A stretch of DNA of 46,721 nt from a virus. Both the position numbers and the translations under genes were made by a program. The notes beneath the pieces are model-generated. The model was not told the origin of the DNA and made no database searches. It saw only the letters and a program-made list of their open reading frames with translations. Of this stretch, positions 29,201 through 36,988 are shown one piece after another; within the stretch, counting starts at the first letter, position 1; every line of letters starts with the position of its first letter. The stretch covers positions 1 to 46,721 of IMG/VR virus record IMGVR_UViG_3300025327_000053; one strand, 5' to 3'.

Positions 29201-29844
29201 CCCGCCGCCGCGCCGCTCAGATCGAACGATGCATCCGCCGTCGCTGCTGGAGTCGCTTGCAGCCGGTAGGCGAACGACGCCATTTGGTCGCTGCCGATGG
29301 TGTTGCGGTACTGGTTCGTGCTGGTCAGCACCCAGCCGGTCCCGGAGATGCCAGCAACCGTGGGCGCACTGCTAACGAATATCGCCGCCAGACTCACATT
29401 GTCGCGATGGGTGGGAGTAGTGTCCGCAACTACAATGGGATCGGCAGACGCAACGGAGGCAGCCTGGAAGTCTACATCAACGCGCCAGGTCCCTACCTCG
29501 CTCGGAGTGAAAACATGCAGCGTCGCCGATACGGGTATGTTACCGCCCACAGAGCCGAAGTCCATCGACGGGTCTGCGCTCCACGTCCCGTTAAACTGCG
29601 CCCACCACATCTTCCGGGCCTGATTATTTGCAGCCTGAGCGAAGTATGGTCCGTTCCATGTCTGCCCGCCAGTGGCGTTAAGAGTAATCAGGCTAGCATC
29701 CGCCGTTCGTATCTGCCCCACCATCACCACCAGCATCCCGGAGGTCATGCTGGCAGGCGGAGTCAGTGCAAGAGTAGTCGGCTCTTGCGCCGTCCCGTTG
29801 TCAGCGGGGTTCGAGGCGGACCCGAAATAGGTTGGTGCTGCCAT
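26227..29844 (-). CDS. Giant tail-tip repeat protein
   Basis: A 1205-residue protein. About residues 1-240 form a lectin-like beta-sandwich (SGMLVVMVGQIRTADASL, VSATLHVFTPSEVG), 240-515 a second beta region with a fibronectin-like end (DGTWYWRARALDPNGGATWS), and about 519-1165 consist of 29 tandem copies of a 22-residue unit, consensus LAAxSGxFxFTGQAAGLxAxRK. The C-terminus repeats LPPLGR twice. The repeats predict a long beta-solenoid, so the protein could be a side fibre or a spacer that lengthens the tail tip. It starts four bases from the upstream gene; its stop lies just before the next TTG start. Function inferred from place and fold. Confidence 0.7.
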   Translation of the reverse strand: MAAPTYFGSASNPADNGTAQEPTTLALTPPASMTSGMLVVMVGQIRTADASLITLNATGGQTWNGPYFAQAANNQARKMWWAQFNGTWSADPSMDFGSVGGNIPVSATLHVFTPSEVGTWRVDVDFQAASVASADPIVVADTTPTHRDNVSLAAIFVSSAPTVAGISGTGWVLTSTNQYRNTIGSDQMASFAYRLQATPAATADASFDLSGAAAGVSFTMVWWNDLTPTIALNTADATDFGSDTTPTLEFTGTDGNADDVRYNVQVDTVATFDSGGTVVDDSYVEANHSTFDTIADGGNSGQGQSFTSGGGKLKSVKWYLLKSGSPTGTAFAKIYAHSGTYGSTSLPTGLALATSAGFNVSTLTGSFQLITFTFSGVDQISLVPYENYVVTIEAAVSGATNVQVGADNSSPSHGGVSSRKNFAGVWSNAIATDQIFYIEVDRPLLNKLSGTDSGFANTTDGGDTDPFDSGDLASFTVQAGDELGDGTWYWRARALDPNGGATWSDWTTARTFLVGVGGNETIDAASGAFAFSGIAAGLKADRNVAALSGGFTFTGQAAGVLKSWKVPAATGAFTFTGQAATLAADRNVAAESGGFAFTGQTAALIRNVPMPADSGSFAFTGQAAALPADRKVVANSGAFTFSGQAATLAHDRLLASESGTFAFSGQAASLLADRKLSSESGGFTFTGQAAGLKADRNVSANGGEYVFTGQDSNLLRGYSLAADPGAIVFSGQAAGLVHDQIISVDSGVYTFTGQAASLLRDVPLTAESGTFLFSGQTAALIYGRSLAAGAGAFVFTGQAAELRAARILAAEAAAYLLTGQAAGLKRGLILASDAGAFTFTGQAAGLRAARKLAAATGTFLYTGQTAGLFHTRVLAAGLGAFIFTGQDVDLLVGAGNPTMSAESGAFVFTGSAASLRAARIMAANLGAFTFTGQDAGLQHSWRIPAASGSFALSGQAAELLAARILSAEQGSYIFTGQEAGLTAARKMAAAAGTFIFSGQDAALIALRRISADAGSFSFSGQAATLRSGLIIPASSGVFSFVGQDAGLAASRKMAADPGSFSFSGQDAGLIALRRLAAEIGAFLFTGEDAGLRIARLIAAAGGVYVFTGQDAGLIYTPAGANVLDAELGAFLFTGQDVGLIHGYPMIAESGTFTMSGQSAVFHIFTANPYRAIILPPLGRHIQVPRLDGDMVLPPLGREVEVGTED
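26350..28290 (-). repeat. 29 tandem 66-bp coding repeats
   Basis: Codes for 29 units of 22 residues with invariant G-x-F/Y and F/L-T/S-G-Q at fixed spacing. Two units carry three to four extra residues (near 27170 and 26490). DNA identity between units is modest, so the array is old and kept by selection on protein. Confidence 0.9.
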
Positions 29845-29847
29845 AAA

Positions 29848-30168
29848 TCAATCCCGCTCAAACTCCAGCATGTGCTGGCAAATCACCACCTGGGCGCCGC
29901 GCGATGGCAATTCGTGGAACCGCTCCCACTCGCCCCATGCCACCGTCCACCACGGCCCCTCGCACCATCCGCCCGGAATATGAAACTCCGGTGGCGCCGT
30001 AGAGAACGATTCCTTGATGATCTTTACCCGCTCGCCGCGCAGATTCTTCCACAGCAGCGGGTCGACCCCGCGAATACAGCCCAGGGCATCTGCCGGCAAG
30101 TCTCGGAACCGCGCCCAAGCCATCGTGATCGTGCGGTCCCGCGGCTCCGTGAGAACTATTCCGCCCAT
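29848..30168 (-). CDS. Small tail-region protein
   Basis: A 106-residue protein rich in Trp and Arg (MAWARFRDLPADALGCIRGV, FHIPGGWCEGPWWTVAWGEW, QVVICQHMLEFERD). No family recognised. GAGGGG lies upstream of the ATG; an internal ATG at codon 16 is possible. Four bases separate it from the giant repeat protein, so it is probably co-translated and may be a chaperone or small component for it. Confidence 0.6.
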   Translation of the reverse strand: MGGIVLTEPRDRTITMAWARFRDLPADALGCIRGVDPLLWKNLRGERVKIIKESFSTAPPEFHIPGGWCEGPWWTVAWGEWERFHELPSRGAQVVICQHMLEFERD

Positions 30169-30173
30169 TTCGC

Positions 30174-30434
30174 TTACCCCTCATTCGTGAGGCTTTGTCC
30201 GCCAGTAGACTTCGCGATGGCCCCCAACTGCTTGTCAATCTCCACCATCCGCGGCAACTCAATTGCCTTGATCTCCCGCGCCAGTTCGCGCGCCCGAGCC
30301 TCGAATGGTGCCGTCTGCGCTACGATTCGGTCGCGCTCCTCGCGCAGCGGCCCGGAACGCGATTGGATCTCCGCCTTCTCGGCTTGTAGTTTCTTGAATA
30401 CCTCGAACAATTCTGGAAACTCCTTTAATGCCAT
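30174..30434 (-). CDS. Small coiled-coil protein
   Basis: An 86-residue protein starting after AGGAG at 30434. It is almost entirely helical (FPELFEVFKKLQAEKAEIQS, REERDRIVAQTAPFEARARE, LAREIKAIELPRMVEIDKQL), a likely coiled coil. No function known; in this place it could be a small tail component. It is preceded by a region with a long perfect palindrome. Confidence 0.6.
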   Translation of the reverse strand: MALKEFPELFEVFKKLQAEKAEIQSRSGPLREERDRIVAQTAPFEARARELAREIKAIELPRMVEIDKQLGAIAKSTGGQSLTNEG

Positions 30435-30530
30435 GCCGTATCTCCTGTCTGTTAAACGTGAATTGCCGTCAAGACGCGCCAGCGCCGGCTCCCGGAAGAA
30501 GCCGGCATGAGCGCCGCGAAGTCGCCGCCA

Positions 30531-30552
30531 TTCGCGATTCGCGAATCGCGAA
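30531..30552. repeat. 22-bp perfect palindrome with three TCGCGA sites
   Basis: A 22-base perfect palindrome starting one base after the stop codon of the gene at 30554. TCGCGA occurs three times at 7-bp steps within it. A second hairpin (GCCGGC / GCCGGC) lies at 30484-30506. In RNA these would fold strongly between two tail genes. Confidence 0.8.
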
Positions 30553-30553
30553 C

Positions 30554-31012
30554 TTACGCCAACGTCAGAATGCTGGCCCCGAAGTCCACCGTAAACGTCT
30601 CGGTGTCGGCCAGGTCCACGGCCGTTGCCTTGTCCCACCAGCCCAGCAGCGGCCGGGTTGCCGCCGCCCCGCCGGTGGCGTTGTAAAAGAACACATACCG
30701 GAACTGAGCAAAGGCCCCGGTGGACGTGAATACCGAATCGTTGCCCACCAGCGAATACGTCCCGCCGGATTGCGATGAGCCGGTAATCGTTACCGTGTTT
30801 CCACCAGCCGTGTAGCCATTGCCGGCCGCAATCTCCGCTGCGTTGGATGTGGATTCAATCACCGCCGGCGGCCCCACCACGGTGTCGAAATGTGTGTCGG
30901 CCGCGTTCGGCGAGGTGTTCGTCAGGGCAACCTTCAGCGTGTCGCTGCCCAGGTTATGAACCTTTTCCGCTAATTCCTCCACCGTTACATCGAACTTTAA
31001 GTACGTCGCCAT
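30554..31012 (-). CDS. Phage tail-region protein of a common hypothetical family
   Basis: A 152-residue protein with GGGGAGG before the ATG at 31012. It reads MATYLKFDVTVEELAEKVHN, LGSDTLKVALTNTSPNAAD, EIAAGNGYTAGGNTVTITGS, SGGTYSLVGNDSVFTSTGAF, PLLGWWDKATAVDLADTETF and TVDFGASILTLA. This matches a family often seen near tape-measure and tail-tip genes of siphoviruses, thought to be a minor structural protein. The precise role is not known. Confidence 0.75.
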   Translation of the reverse strand: MATYLKFDVTVEELAEKVHNLGSDTLKVALTNTSPNAADTHFDTVVGPPAVIESTSNAAEIAAGNGYTAGGNTVTITGSSQSGGTYSLVGNDSVFTSTGAFAQFRYVFFYNATGGAAATRPLLGWWDKATAVDLADTETFTVDFGASILTLA

Positions 31013-31123
31013 CTGTATCCTCCCCTTTTCCCTTGACCGCATCTGCCCGGGGAGGCCATAATTGCCACGTTGAAAATGAGGCGCATGGCTTCAAACCCCG
31101 TGCCGTTCTCAAAAACGTCCTGC

Positions 31124-31144
31124 GGGGCGGTTCCTACCCGCCCC
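31124..31144 (-). terminator. Hairpin after a tail gene, possible weak terminator
   Basis: On the minus strand GGGGCGG, a 7-base loop, CCGCCCC, then GCAGGACG and five T. It lies eight bases after the stop of the gene ending at 31152. The gap before the T run makes it a weak or attenuating terminator at best. Its stem resembles the hairpin repeats at 797 and 16121. Confidence 0.4.
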
Positions 31145-31151
31145 ACGGGAA

Positions 31152-31553
31152 TCAACTTAATTCCACCATTGCCATCCGGAACAGCACGCGCGCGATCCCG
31201 GCTTGCTGCTCCCAGAAACCGTCCATCCGAACCGTGTACCGCCCGGTTGTCGCCACTCCCGTCGGATCGTGCGAGAATTTCGGGCTTGTCTCCGGGCCGT
31301 AGTAAAAATAAAACGGCTCATGCGTCCCTTTGCGGTCCTGGAAAAACGTCCGCACCGTGGCAGCGCCAGAAGGCGCCAGCAGCGCCTCGAATTCAAACCG
31401 CTTGCGGCTGGTGGATGCCAGCAGACTCCGCTGCGATTCCCCGTTGCGGTATTCGTTCACCAGAGCCGGATACGCGCGGGCGTGCTGCATAGCCCGGTAC
31501 AGGATCTCCGGGAATACTTCCACCGGACTCGCATTCGGCACGCTCCCCGGCAT
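31152..31553 (-). CDS. Distal-tail/gpM-like protein
   Basis: A 133-residue protein directly after the tape measure (TAATG overlap of one base). KRFEFEALLAPSGAATVRTF plus FQDRKGTHEPFYFYYGPE resembles the gpM or distal-tail domain that caps the tail tube and also the first 110 residues of the hub at 21195-25544. The C-terminus (GRYTVRMDGFWEQQAGIARV, FRMAMVELS) completes the beta-sandwich. Its place between tape measure and tail-tip genes fits gpM. Confidence 0.7.
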   Translation of the reverse strand: MPGSVPNASPVEVFPEILYRAMQHARAYPALVNEYRNGESQRSLLASTSRKRFEFEALLAPSGAATVRTFFQDRKGTHEPFYFYYGPETSPKFSHDPTGVATTGRYTVRMDGFWEQQAGIARVLFRMAMVELS

Positions 31554-34500
31554 TAGCTCACCGCCAGCATTGGCCGCAACTGTGTTGCCGCCGTCTTGAG
31601 CCTCACCGCGTCTGACTTCTGGCCTTGCTCGACCGAGATTGCCAGTTCCCGACCGTGCTTGCTGACCACCGTCAGCGTCCGGCGGTCCAGCACCTCGCCT
31701 TCCAGCGTCAGCACAATCGGCACGCTGGCCGTCGTCGTTGGCGACTCCAGCGAGGCCCCGCGGGAGAAAACCTGATCGAGTGATGCAGTCGAATTCGATG
31801 TCAGCCCGCCAGTCGGCACCCGGAACACGTTCCCGCCGGAACCGAACAGCACGCTCGGCTGTACCGCCGCCGGAAAGTTCCCGCGCTGCGCCGTCGTCAT
31901 GGCGTACAGTTGGATCAATTCGCGGATCTGCGGCTGCGCTATCGCGAGACTCAGATTCCCCCCATACGACTGCTTCGCTATCTCGACAATCGTTTGCAGC
32001 AGCTTCTTGTCCGGGATGTCCACTCCGTAAGTCGACCGGATCAACTCCCGCAACTTATCTTCTGATTTCTTCCGGAACAGCCCGAACAGGCCCACCGCAG
32101 CGCCGATCCCGGCCCCAATCGCTGCGCCCATCGGCCCGCCGAATTGGAAGCCAATCAGCGCGCCGCCGGCAGTCGTTTGCGCGAGCCCTCCCCAGCCGCC
32201 TTGCTTGATTCCGTTCAAAGCCAGCAACCCGCCTGCCAGCCCCGCCGCAGGAGAACCTAAAATTGAACTAAGCGACGTTGCGCCCTGCCCCTGTAGGAAT
32301 GGGCCGATCAGGCCCTCCGGGCGAGCGTTACCAATACCAAGAAAGCCCTTCAGCCCCGGTAGCATCCCGGCCAATCCAGCCGCCTGCCCCACTCCACCGG
32401 CGCCACCGGCTGATGCCGCGCTCGCCGTGGGCGAGGTTACCTCTCCGCCAAACCCGACCGTGCCCCCCGGCGCACCCGGAAAACCTATCCCGCCCGCACC
32501 TAAGAAGGGTACGACCGATCCCAAAGCGGTTGCGGTACCCAACCCGCCGCCGGCGGTTGATGCGCCGCGCCCGCCCAACAGTCCCGACAGCAGTTTCGCC
32601 CAGTACGACGTCACCACGTCCTTGATCGCCGTCAGCATCCCGGTCTTGAACGAGTTCGCAATCGCATCCCACACCGATTCCGACTTCGTTACCAGCGCGT
32701 CAAACACCCCTTCCGCCTGCCGCTTAAACGAGTCGAACACCTTCTGGTTATGCGACTGGATGATCTCCGCCTGCCGGATCGCCGCATTCTCCTGCGTCGC
32801 CAGAATCGCCGCATTGGTTTCATTGTCCAGTTGTCCGCGCAGCAATTCGCGCTGTTTGGATAACTCCGCAATCTGCCGCGTGATGCCGTCGACATTCGCT
32901 CCGGCTGCCGCAAGAATCTCTTTCTGGAGTTCCGCCTGGGCCACTAATTGCCCAGTCTCCAGGTCAAGCATCGCCATCTTTACGCGATGCACTTGCTCGA
33001 TGAACTGGATTTCGATATCGGCTCGGCGACGCTCAATGTCCAGCCGCACGACCAACTCCTGCTGCGCGTTCAATCCCACCGGAATCCGCGCCGCCTCTAA
33101 ATCCAGGGCTCGCATCCGCGCGTCTCGCTCGCGCGCCAGAGCTTCGGTCTGGAATTGCAGCCGCTCCACCAGCATCCCGCGAATCTGCTGATCGAGTTCG
33201 TTCTCGAATCCCAGGCGCCTGTCGCGAAGTTGCGTGTCATACGCCAGGCGCGTCTCAAATTGCTCGCGGACAACATCGTTGAATTTCTCGAATGATTCCA
33301 GCTGCGCCTCCCGGATCTTCAGTTGCAACGCCTTTTCCAGCGACAACCTGGCCTCGGCTTGCAATGCAAACCGATGCGTTACCCCAGAATCGTCCGTTGG
33401 CGTGCTGAGTTTCTCGATCTCTTTCATTACCTCTAGCAACGCCTTGGCGGCACCGGTAGCCGCCTGTGTCTGTGTTGCCAGCAGGAACTCGCGAGCCTTC
33501 TGGTTGGCCTGTTCCTGCGCCTTGGCAATCTTCTGCTGCAACTCCAATTGCTCCGCGGTCAACTTATTAGCCAGTGCCTGCTGTGCCGTGTCGGGAACTA
33601 CCGGGATATCGACTTTCGATTCGGATAGCTTTTTTATCAGTACCGTTAATGCAGACAGCCGGTCCTCGGACGCCTCCAGGTTCTCGTTCATTTTCACAAG
33701 CGTTTCGTCGCTGAAGATGCCGAATGTGTTTCCGATTCTGACGATATTCAACGCCGCCGCGTTGAGCGTTATCATCAGTGCCTGCCATGCCTTCGAGATC
33801 TCCAGTAACATCATCAGCATCGTGCCCATGACCCTGATCGCCAGTTCGATAGGCGTGATTAGGTATTGCACGAATAGCCCGCCGTTGTCCTTGATCCATG
33901 TTGCCAGTGTGGCAATGGCCGCTATGACCCCTTTCAGCGCCGGCTGGAATCCCTCGCCAATCGTTTGCTTTGCCTCCTTGAACAGGCGGTCCAGAGATGT
34001 CATCTGCTTGCCAGCGGTCCCCATGGAACGCTCGTATGTCCCCAGTAGCCTCGTTCCGAATTCCAGGACCTGGTTCTCGGCAATCTGCTTCTTCTCCAGT
34101 TCCGTCAATGCCTTCCCGGTTTCGCGCTGCCGTTCCAGAAATGCCTGCTGGAAGTCCACCATGATCCCGTAGGTGCGTAGCACCCGCACCTGCTGGGTCA
34201 CAATGCCGTTCACGATGCCCTCGAATGCCTCCGAGGAGTTGATTCCGGCAATTACCGCAGCGTTCTGTGCCACTCGTGCCAGGTCGGCCGCCTTGGAGAG
34301 ATCGAGTTCGGCCGCGATCATCCGGGCAACGCTCCCCCGGGCCTCCTCTAATGCGATGCCACGGGCCCGCACCGCCTCCACTGCCGCGCGTGCTGTGCGA
34401 ACCTCTATCCCATTTACGCGCGCAAGCGAATCGACGACAACCGCCAGTGTCTCGGTGCGGGCCGCATATAGCGCCGATTCCACGGTAAGTTGCCGGATTA

Positions 34501-34717
34501 CCTCAACCACACTCTGGAACGCTGCCCGCACGGCATGGGCAATCAGGATGCCTTTGGCCATCCCGAGCACCAGCCCGTCGAAGCCTTGGCTACCCTTCTT
34601 GGAGCTGCGCTCCAGGTTGTCGCCCACCCCGCCTACCACGCGGTTGAATTGCTCAACCTTGGCTATTCCGTCCCGGGTGTCCACCCGGATGACTAACTCA
34701 AGATTCTCATTGGCCAT
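31553..34717 (-). CDS. Tape measure protein
   Basis: A 1054-residue protein. The N-terminus (ENLELVIRVDTRDGIAKVEQ, FNRVVGGVGDNLERSSKKG) is typical of tail-length proteins; a membrane-active stretch (GFDGLVLGMAKGILIAHAVR) and further hydrophobic segments (YLITPIELAIRVMGTMLMML) follow. The middle (about 400-720) is long coiled coil, and a Gly/Ala-rich hydrophobic zone lies near 760-900. It sets tail length and is injected ahead of DNA. It follows the frameshifted chaperone genes, as in other siphoviruses. Confidence 0.9.
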   Translation of the reverse strand: MANENLELVIRVDTRDGIAKVEQFNRVVGGVGDNLERSSKKGSQGFDGLVLGMAKGILIAHAVRAAFQSVVEVIRQLTVESALYAARTETLAVVVDSLARVNGIEVRTARAAVEAVRARGIALEEARGSVARMIAAELDLSKAADLARVAQNAAVIAGINSSEAFEGIVNGIVTQQVRVLRTYGIMVDFQQAFLERQRETGKALTELEKKQIAENQVLEFGTRLLGTYERSMGTAGKQMTSLDRLFKEAKQTIGEGFQPALKGVIAAIATLATWIKDNGGLFVQYLITPIELAIRVMGTMLMMLLEISKAWQALMITLNAAALNIVRIGNTFGIFSDETLVKMNENLEASEDRLSALTVLIKKLSESKVDIPVVPDTAQQALANKLTAEQLELQQKIAKAQEQANQKAREFLLATQTQAATGAAKALLEVMKEIEKLSTPTDDSGVTHRFALQAEARLSLEKALQLKIREAQLESFEKFNDVVREQFETRLAYDTQLRDRRLGFENELDQQIRGMLVERLQFQTEALARERDARMRALDLEAARIPVGLNAQQELVVRLDIERRRADIEIQFIEQVHRVKMAMLDLETGQLVAQAELQKEILAAAGANVDGITRQIAELSKQRELLRGQLDNETNAAILATQENAAIRQAEIIQSHNQKVFDSFKRQAEGVFDALVTKSESVWDAIANSFKTGMLTAIKDVVTSYWAKLLSGLLGGRGASTAGGGLGTATALGSVVPFLGAGGIGFPGAPGGTVGFGGEVTSPTASAASAGGAGGVGQAAGLAGMLPGLKGFLGIGNARPEGLIGPFLQGQGATSLSSILGSPAAGLAGGLLALNGIKQGGWGGLAQTTAGGALIGFQFGGPMGAAIGAGIGAAVGLFGLFRKKSEDKLRELIRSTYGVDIPDKKLLQTIVEIAKQSYGGNLSLAIAQPQIRELIQLYAMTTAQRGNFPAAVQPSVLFGSGGNVFRVPTGGLTSNSTASLDQVFSRGASLESPTTTASVPIVLTLEGEVLDRRTLTVVSKHGRELAISVEQGQKSDAVRLKTAATQLRPMLAVS

Positions 34718-34723
34718 TGGGAT

Positions 34724-34969
34724 TTACTTCTGCGACGGCTCGTTTTCTTTGTCGAGCCGATCGCGGTGCTGCTCGATCAGTAGCAGCACGTCCAACTCAT
34801 CCGGGGAGACATCATCCATCGTGATCGTCACCCCGGCATTCATCATCCGCCGCAAATCCACCGCCCGCATTAGCAGCCGCCCCTCGGGACTGGATTCGCA
34901 GGCGTTTTCTAGTTTCGTCAGGATGCACGCAGCGCAGCGTTGCTCGTTGTCCGGGGCCGCATCGCACAT
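34724..34969 (-). CDS. Tail assembly chaperone, T part (made by -1 frameshift)
   Basis: Open frame of 81 codons from its first ATG. The frame is open further upstream to 35056, where it meets the end of the upstream chaperone gene in the -1 register. The fused product reads ...TESDF-LKPAWPERPTVDYLIY-WGLRREKLCEG-PRMCDAAPDN.. and is about 320 residues. The slippery site is at 35053-35059. Its own ATG lacks a good ribosome site. In lambda the equivalent gpGT loads the tape measure protein and recruits tail tube subunits. Four cysteines (C2, C12, C15, C24) may bind metal. Confidence 0.75.
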   Translation of the reverse strand: MCDAAPDNEQRCAACILTKLENACESSPEGRLLMRAVDLRRMMNAGVTITMDDVSPDELDVLLLIEQHRDRLDKENEPSQK

Positions 34970-35031
34970 GCGCGGCCCTTCGCATAGCTTCTCCCGGCGC
35001 AGCCCCCAGTAAATCAGGTAATCTACCGTTG

Positions 35032-35059
35032 GGCGTTCAGGCCACGCCGGCTTTAAAAA
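35032..35059 (-). promoter_or_regulatory. -1 ribosomal frameshift site
   Basis: On the minus strand GAT TTT TAA AGCC, then a stem GGCGT / ACGCC with a 7-base loop (35048-35032). The Phe tRNA on TTT at the stop can slip one base back onto TTT, after which TTA AAG continues the T frame. The stem begins four bases after the stop codon. Slippery run, stop and stem are all visible; use in vivo is inferred. Confidence 0.7.
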
Positions 35060-35685
35060 TCAGATTCTGTCCCGGACTGCACTGCCCGCACCGACTTCAG
35101 GATGACTTCGGAAACCGCGGTGGCTTTATGCACCACCGGAACCGATCCGGCGTATCCCTTCGGATATCCCGGCTGGATCAGCTTGTCGTAGAGCGCCCCG
35201 GCCGCGGAAATATTGATCCGTGTCTCTGTCCGGCCATGCTCGAATTGCAGCGTGTCGCCGGCATTCCGCGAGTAGTCCCGCTCCTCGCGCTTGGTGGGCA
35301 TCCGCAGCAGGTGCTCGGTTCTCGCCCGCGGTACGTCCATCACCACCAGATAACCACCCCCGGAACGCTCCACGTCCACAATCGCCGCCCGGCCCAAACG
35401 GGAAACAATATGTCCCGCCTCGGCGCCGTCCAGTTCCGGTAATGGGTAGTCCGCACTGGCAATCTTCTTTACGAATTGAATGTCCAGCTCGTCTGTCTCT
35501 GTAGCGCGCGTTTGCACCCCCCCGCCGACCGGGCGCGACACCACGCGGATGGCGTTCTGATGCGCCATCCACTCCTCGTCCGTGGGATACCTGACATGCA
35601 CTTCCCTGTTTCCGCTCTCGGATTCAAAGACAACCCTGATCCCACCGCTGACATCAAACAGCGGAGGCTTACTTTCTTCGCTCAT
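35053..35685 (-). CDS. Tail assembly chaperone, G part
   Basis: A 210-residue protein starting at 35685 after GAGGTGAAA; an upstream ATG lacks such a site. It reads SKPPLFDVSGGIRVVFESES, GNREVHVRYPTDEEWMAHQN, ELDGAEAGHIVSRLGRAAIV and TRINISAAGALYDKLIQPGY, and ends SGTESDF. It lies between tail tube and tape measure, the fixed position of gpG-type chaperones, and ends in a slippery TTTTT run with an in-phase -1 extension. It should coat the tape measure protein during tail assembly and is absent from the mature virion. Confidence 0.8.
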   Translation of the reverse strand: MSEESKPPLFDVSGGIRVVFESESGNREVHVRYPTDEEWMAHQNAIRVVSRPVGGGVQTRATETDELDIQFVKKIASADYPLPELDGAEAGHIVSRLGRAAIVDVERSGGGYLVVMDVPRARTEHLLRMPTKREERDYSRNAGDTLQFEHGRTETRINISAAGALYDKLIQPGYPKGYAGSVPVVHKATAVSEVILKSVRAVQSGTESDF

Positions 35686-35704
35686 TTTCACCTCATGGAT
35701 TTTT

Positions 35705-35780
35705 TGGAGCCGCACCAGGGAATCGAACCCCGAACCTGGGCTTTACAAAAGCCCCGCTCTGCCGTTTGAGCTAGTGCGGC
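35705..35780 (-). tRNA. tRNA-Thr(UGU)
   Basis: A canonical cloverleaf on the minus strand: acceptor GCCGCAC/GTGCGGC (7 bp perfect), D-stem GCTC/GAGC, anticodon stem GGGCT/AGCCC with loop TTTGTAA (anticodon UGU, Thr ACA), variable AGGTT, T-arm CGGGG-TTCGATT-CCCTG, then T and an encoded CCA. It lies between the tail tube and chaperone genes, in their direction, so it is probably processed from the late transcript. Confidence 0.92.
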
Positions 35781-35793
35781 GCCGGATTTGATT

Positions 35794-35910
35794 GGTCCCG
35801 CTGGCCGCGGCTTACGAATCGCGCGGAACGCCCCGGCGGCGGGCACCCCGGAGAATCAACAACGCAGCGGGACCTGGGCGGCGCATATGTTCTTTGGCAG
35901 GACGCCGCCC
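35794..35910 (-). other. Large structured intergenic element before tRNA-Thr
   Basis: In transcript order: hairpin GGGCGGCG/CGCCGCCC with a 19-base loop (35910-35876), then a 10-bp perfect stem GGTCCCGCTG/CAGCGGGACC (35874-35865 with 35803-35794) enclosing about 60 bases with smaller stems such as CCGCG/CGCGG. It ends 13 bases before the tRNA. No reading frame with a ribosome site is seen in this gap. Confidence 0.6.
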
Positions 35911-35959
35911 AAATTGATTAAAAATCATCGGCCCACGCATCCGAAATTTGCGACATCAA

Positions 35960-36988
35960 TTACGGCTCGACAGTGCCAATATTATCCGTGTTGCACTTCG
36001 CAACCGCTTCCAGTAAGCCGTTTGTGGAGTGGTACAGGCAATTAGCGTCCACGTTTACCGTCAGCAGACCGTCCACATCGCTGAACTCTGCGGCTCCAAA
36101 TACGATCCGATGAAACGTCAGCGCCAGGCTGTTGTTGGCATCGTATGTCAGCGTCAAAACGGCCGTTCCCTCGGTCTGGTTCGTTACTTTCGTGAGTTCC
36201 GTTGAACCGTTCTCGAAGCGAGCAGTAAACTTCAGGCCCAACGTCCTGTTGCCAACCTCCAGCCGCCCGCGAATGGCGGCACCATCTTGGGTTCCAGAAC
36301 CTGGATAGAATCCCTGGTCGAGCAGCAGATTGTTCTGGAAACTTGCCTCCAGGGAGACAATGTTCTTTGCGGTAACGTAATCCACGCCGTTAATCGTACA
36401 TGCCAGCGAGGCAGAGGACAGCAGTTTTTCCGCTGTCGCCGCCGGCATCGCGATTGCCGATGGCTCCGTGAATTTTCCGCTGCCTACAATGTCGCAGGTC
36501 AGTTTGCTGCTGGCCCGCCCCGGACCGCTCGCAACATTCAGCGTCCATCCAGAAATCACGTTCCCGATGGTCACGTAATCGAATACGTCAGAAGCCCCTG
36601 GGCGCATTTGCTCGATGTAGCTGAAATACGGCAGCTCGATGCCGTCCGTCTCCGGGTCCAGCGGCGTGCAGGTGTAAGTCAGGTTTGGCGGCGTTCCGCT
36701 CTTTGCATACGCCCCCAGCCCGAATACCATCCCCCAAGCGCCAAAATCAGACGACAGGTACTTATCGATCTGTCCGGAAAAGTCCCAGTGCGACTTGAAT
36801 ACCTGGGTGGGGAATTCGTGCCCCTTGCCAAGTTCCGGTGCGTCGTTCTCGGTCATTAACTTCGGTCGGTGTAGGGTTGTGTTCAGCTTCCCGAGACGCC
36901 AACTGCCGGCGGCGACATTCGCCACGCCAATGGCGTTTTGCTTCTTGAATCCCCATCCAATGAGTGCTTCCTGTAACCTAGCGGGCAT
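35960..36988 (-). CDS. Major tail tube protein
   Basis: A 342-residue protein. RLQEALIGWGFKKQNAIGVA, WRLGKLNTTLHRPKLMTEND, APELGKGHEFPTQVFKSHWD and YIEQMRPGASDVFDYVTIGN are typical of long gpV-like tail tube proteins; the C-terminal half (ALTFHRIVFGAAEFSDVDGL, LTVNVDANCLYHSTNGLLEA) completes a beta-barrel. It stacks in rings to form the tail tube. GGAGG is nine bases before the ATG at 36988; an ATG two codons earlier (36994) is only three bases from it. The start overlaps the small gene upstream. Confidence 0.85.
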   Translation of the reverse strand: MPARLQEALIGWGFKKQNAIGVANVAAGSWRLGKLNTTLHRPKLMTENDAPELGKGHEFPTQVFKSHWDFSGQIDKYLSSDFGAWGMVFGLGAYAKSGTPPNLTYTCTPLDPETDGIELPYFSYIEQMRPGASDVFDYVTIGNVISGWTLNVASGPGRASSKLTCDIVGSGKFTEPSAIAMPAATAEKLLSSASLACTINGVDYVTAKNIVSLEASFQNNLLLDQGFYPGSGTQDGAAIRGRLEVGNRTLGLKFTARFENGSTELTKVTNQTEGTAVLTLTYDANNSLALTFHRIVFGAAEFSDVDGLLTVNVDANCLYHSTNGLLEAVAKCNTDNIGTVEP

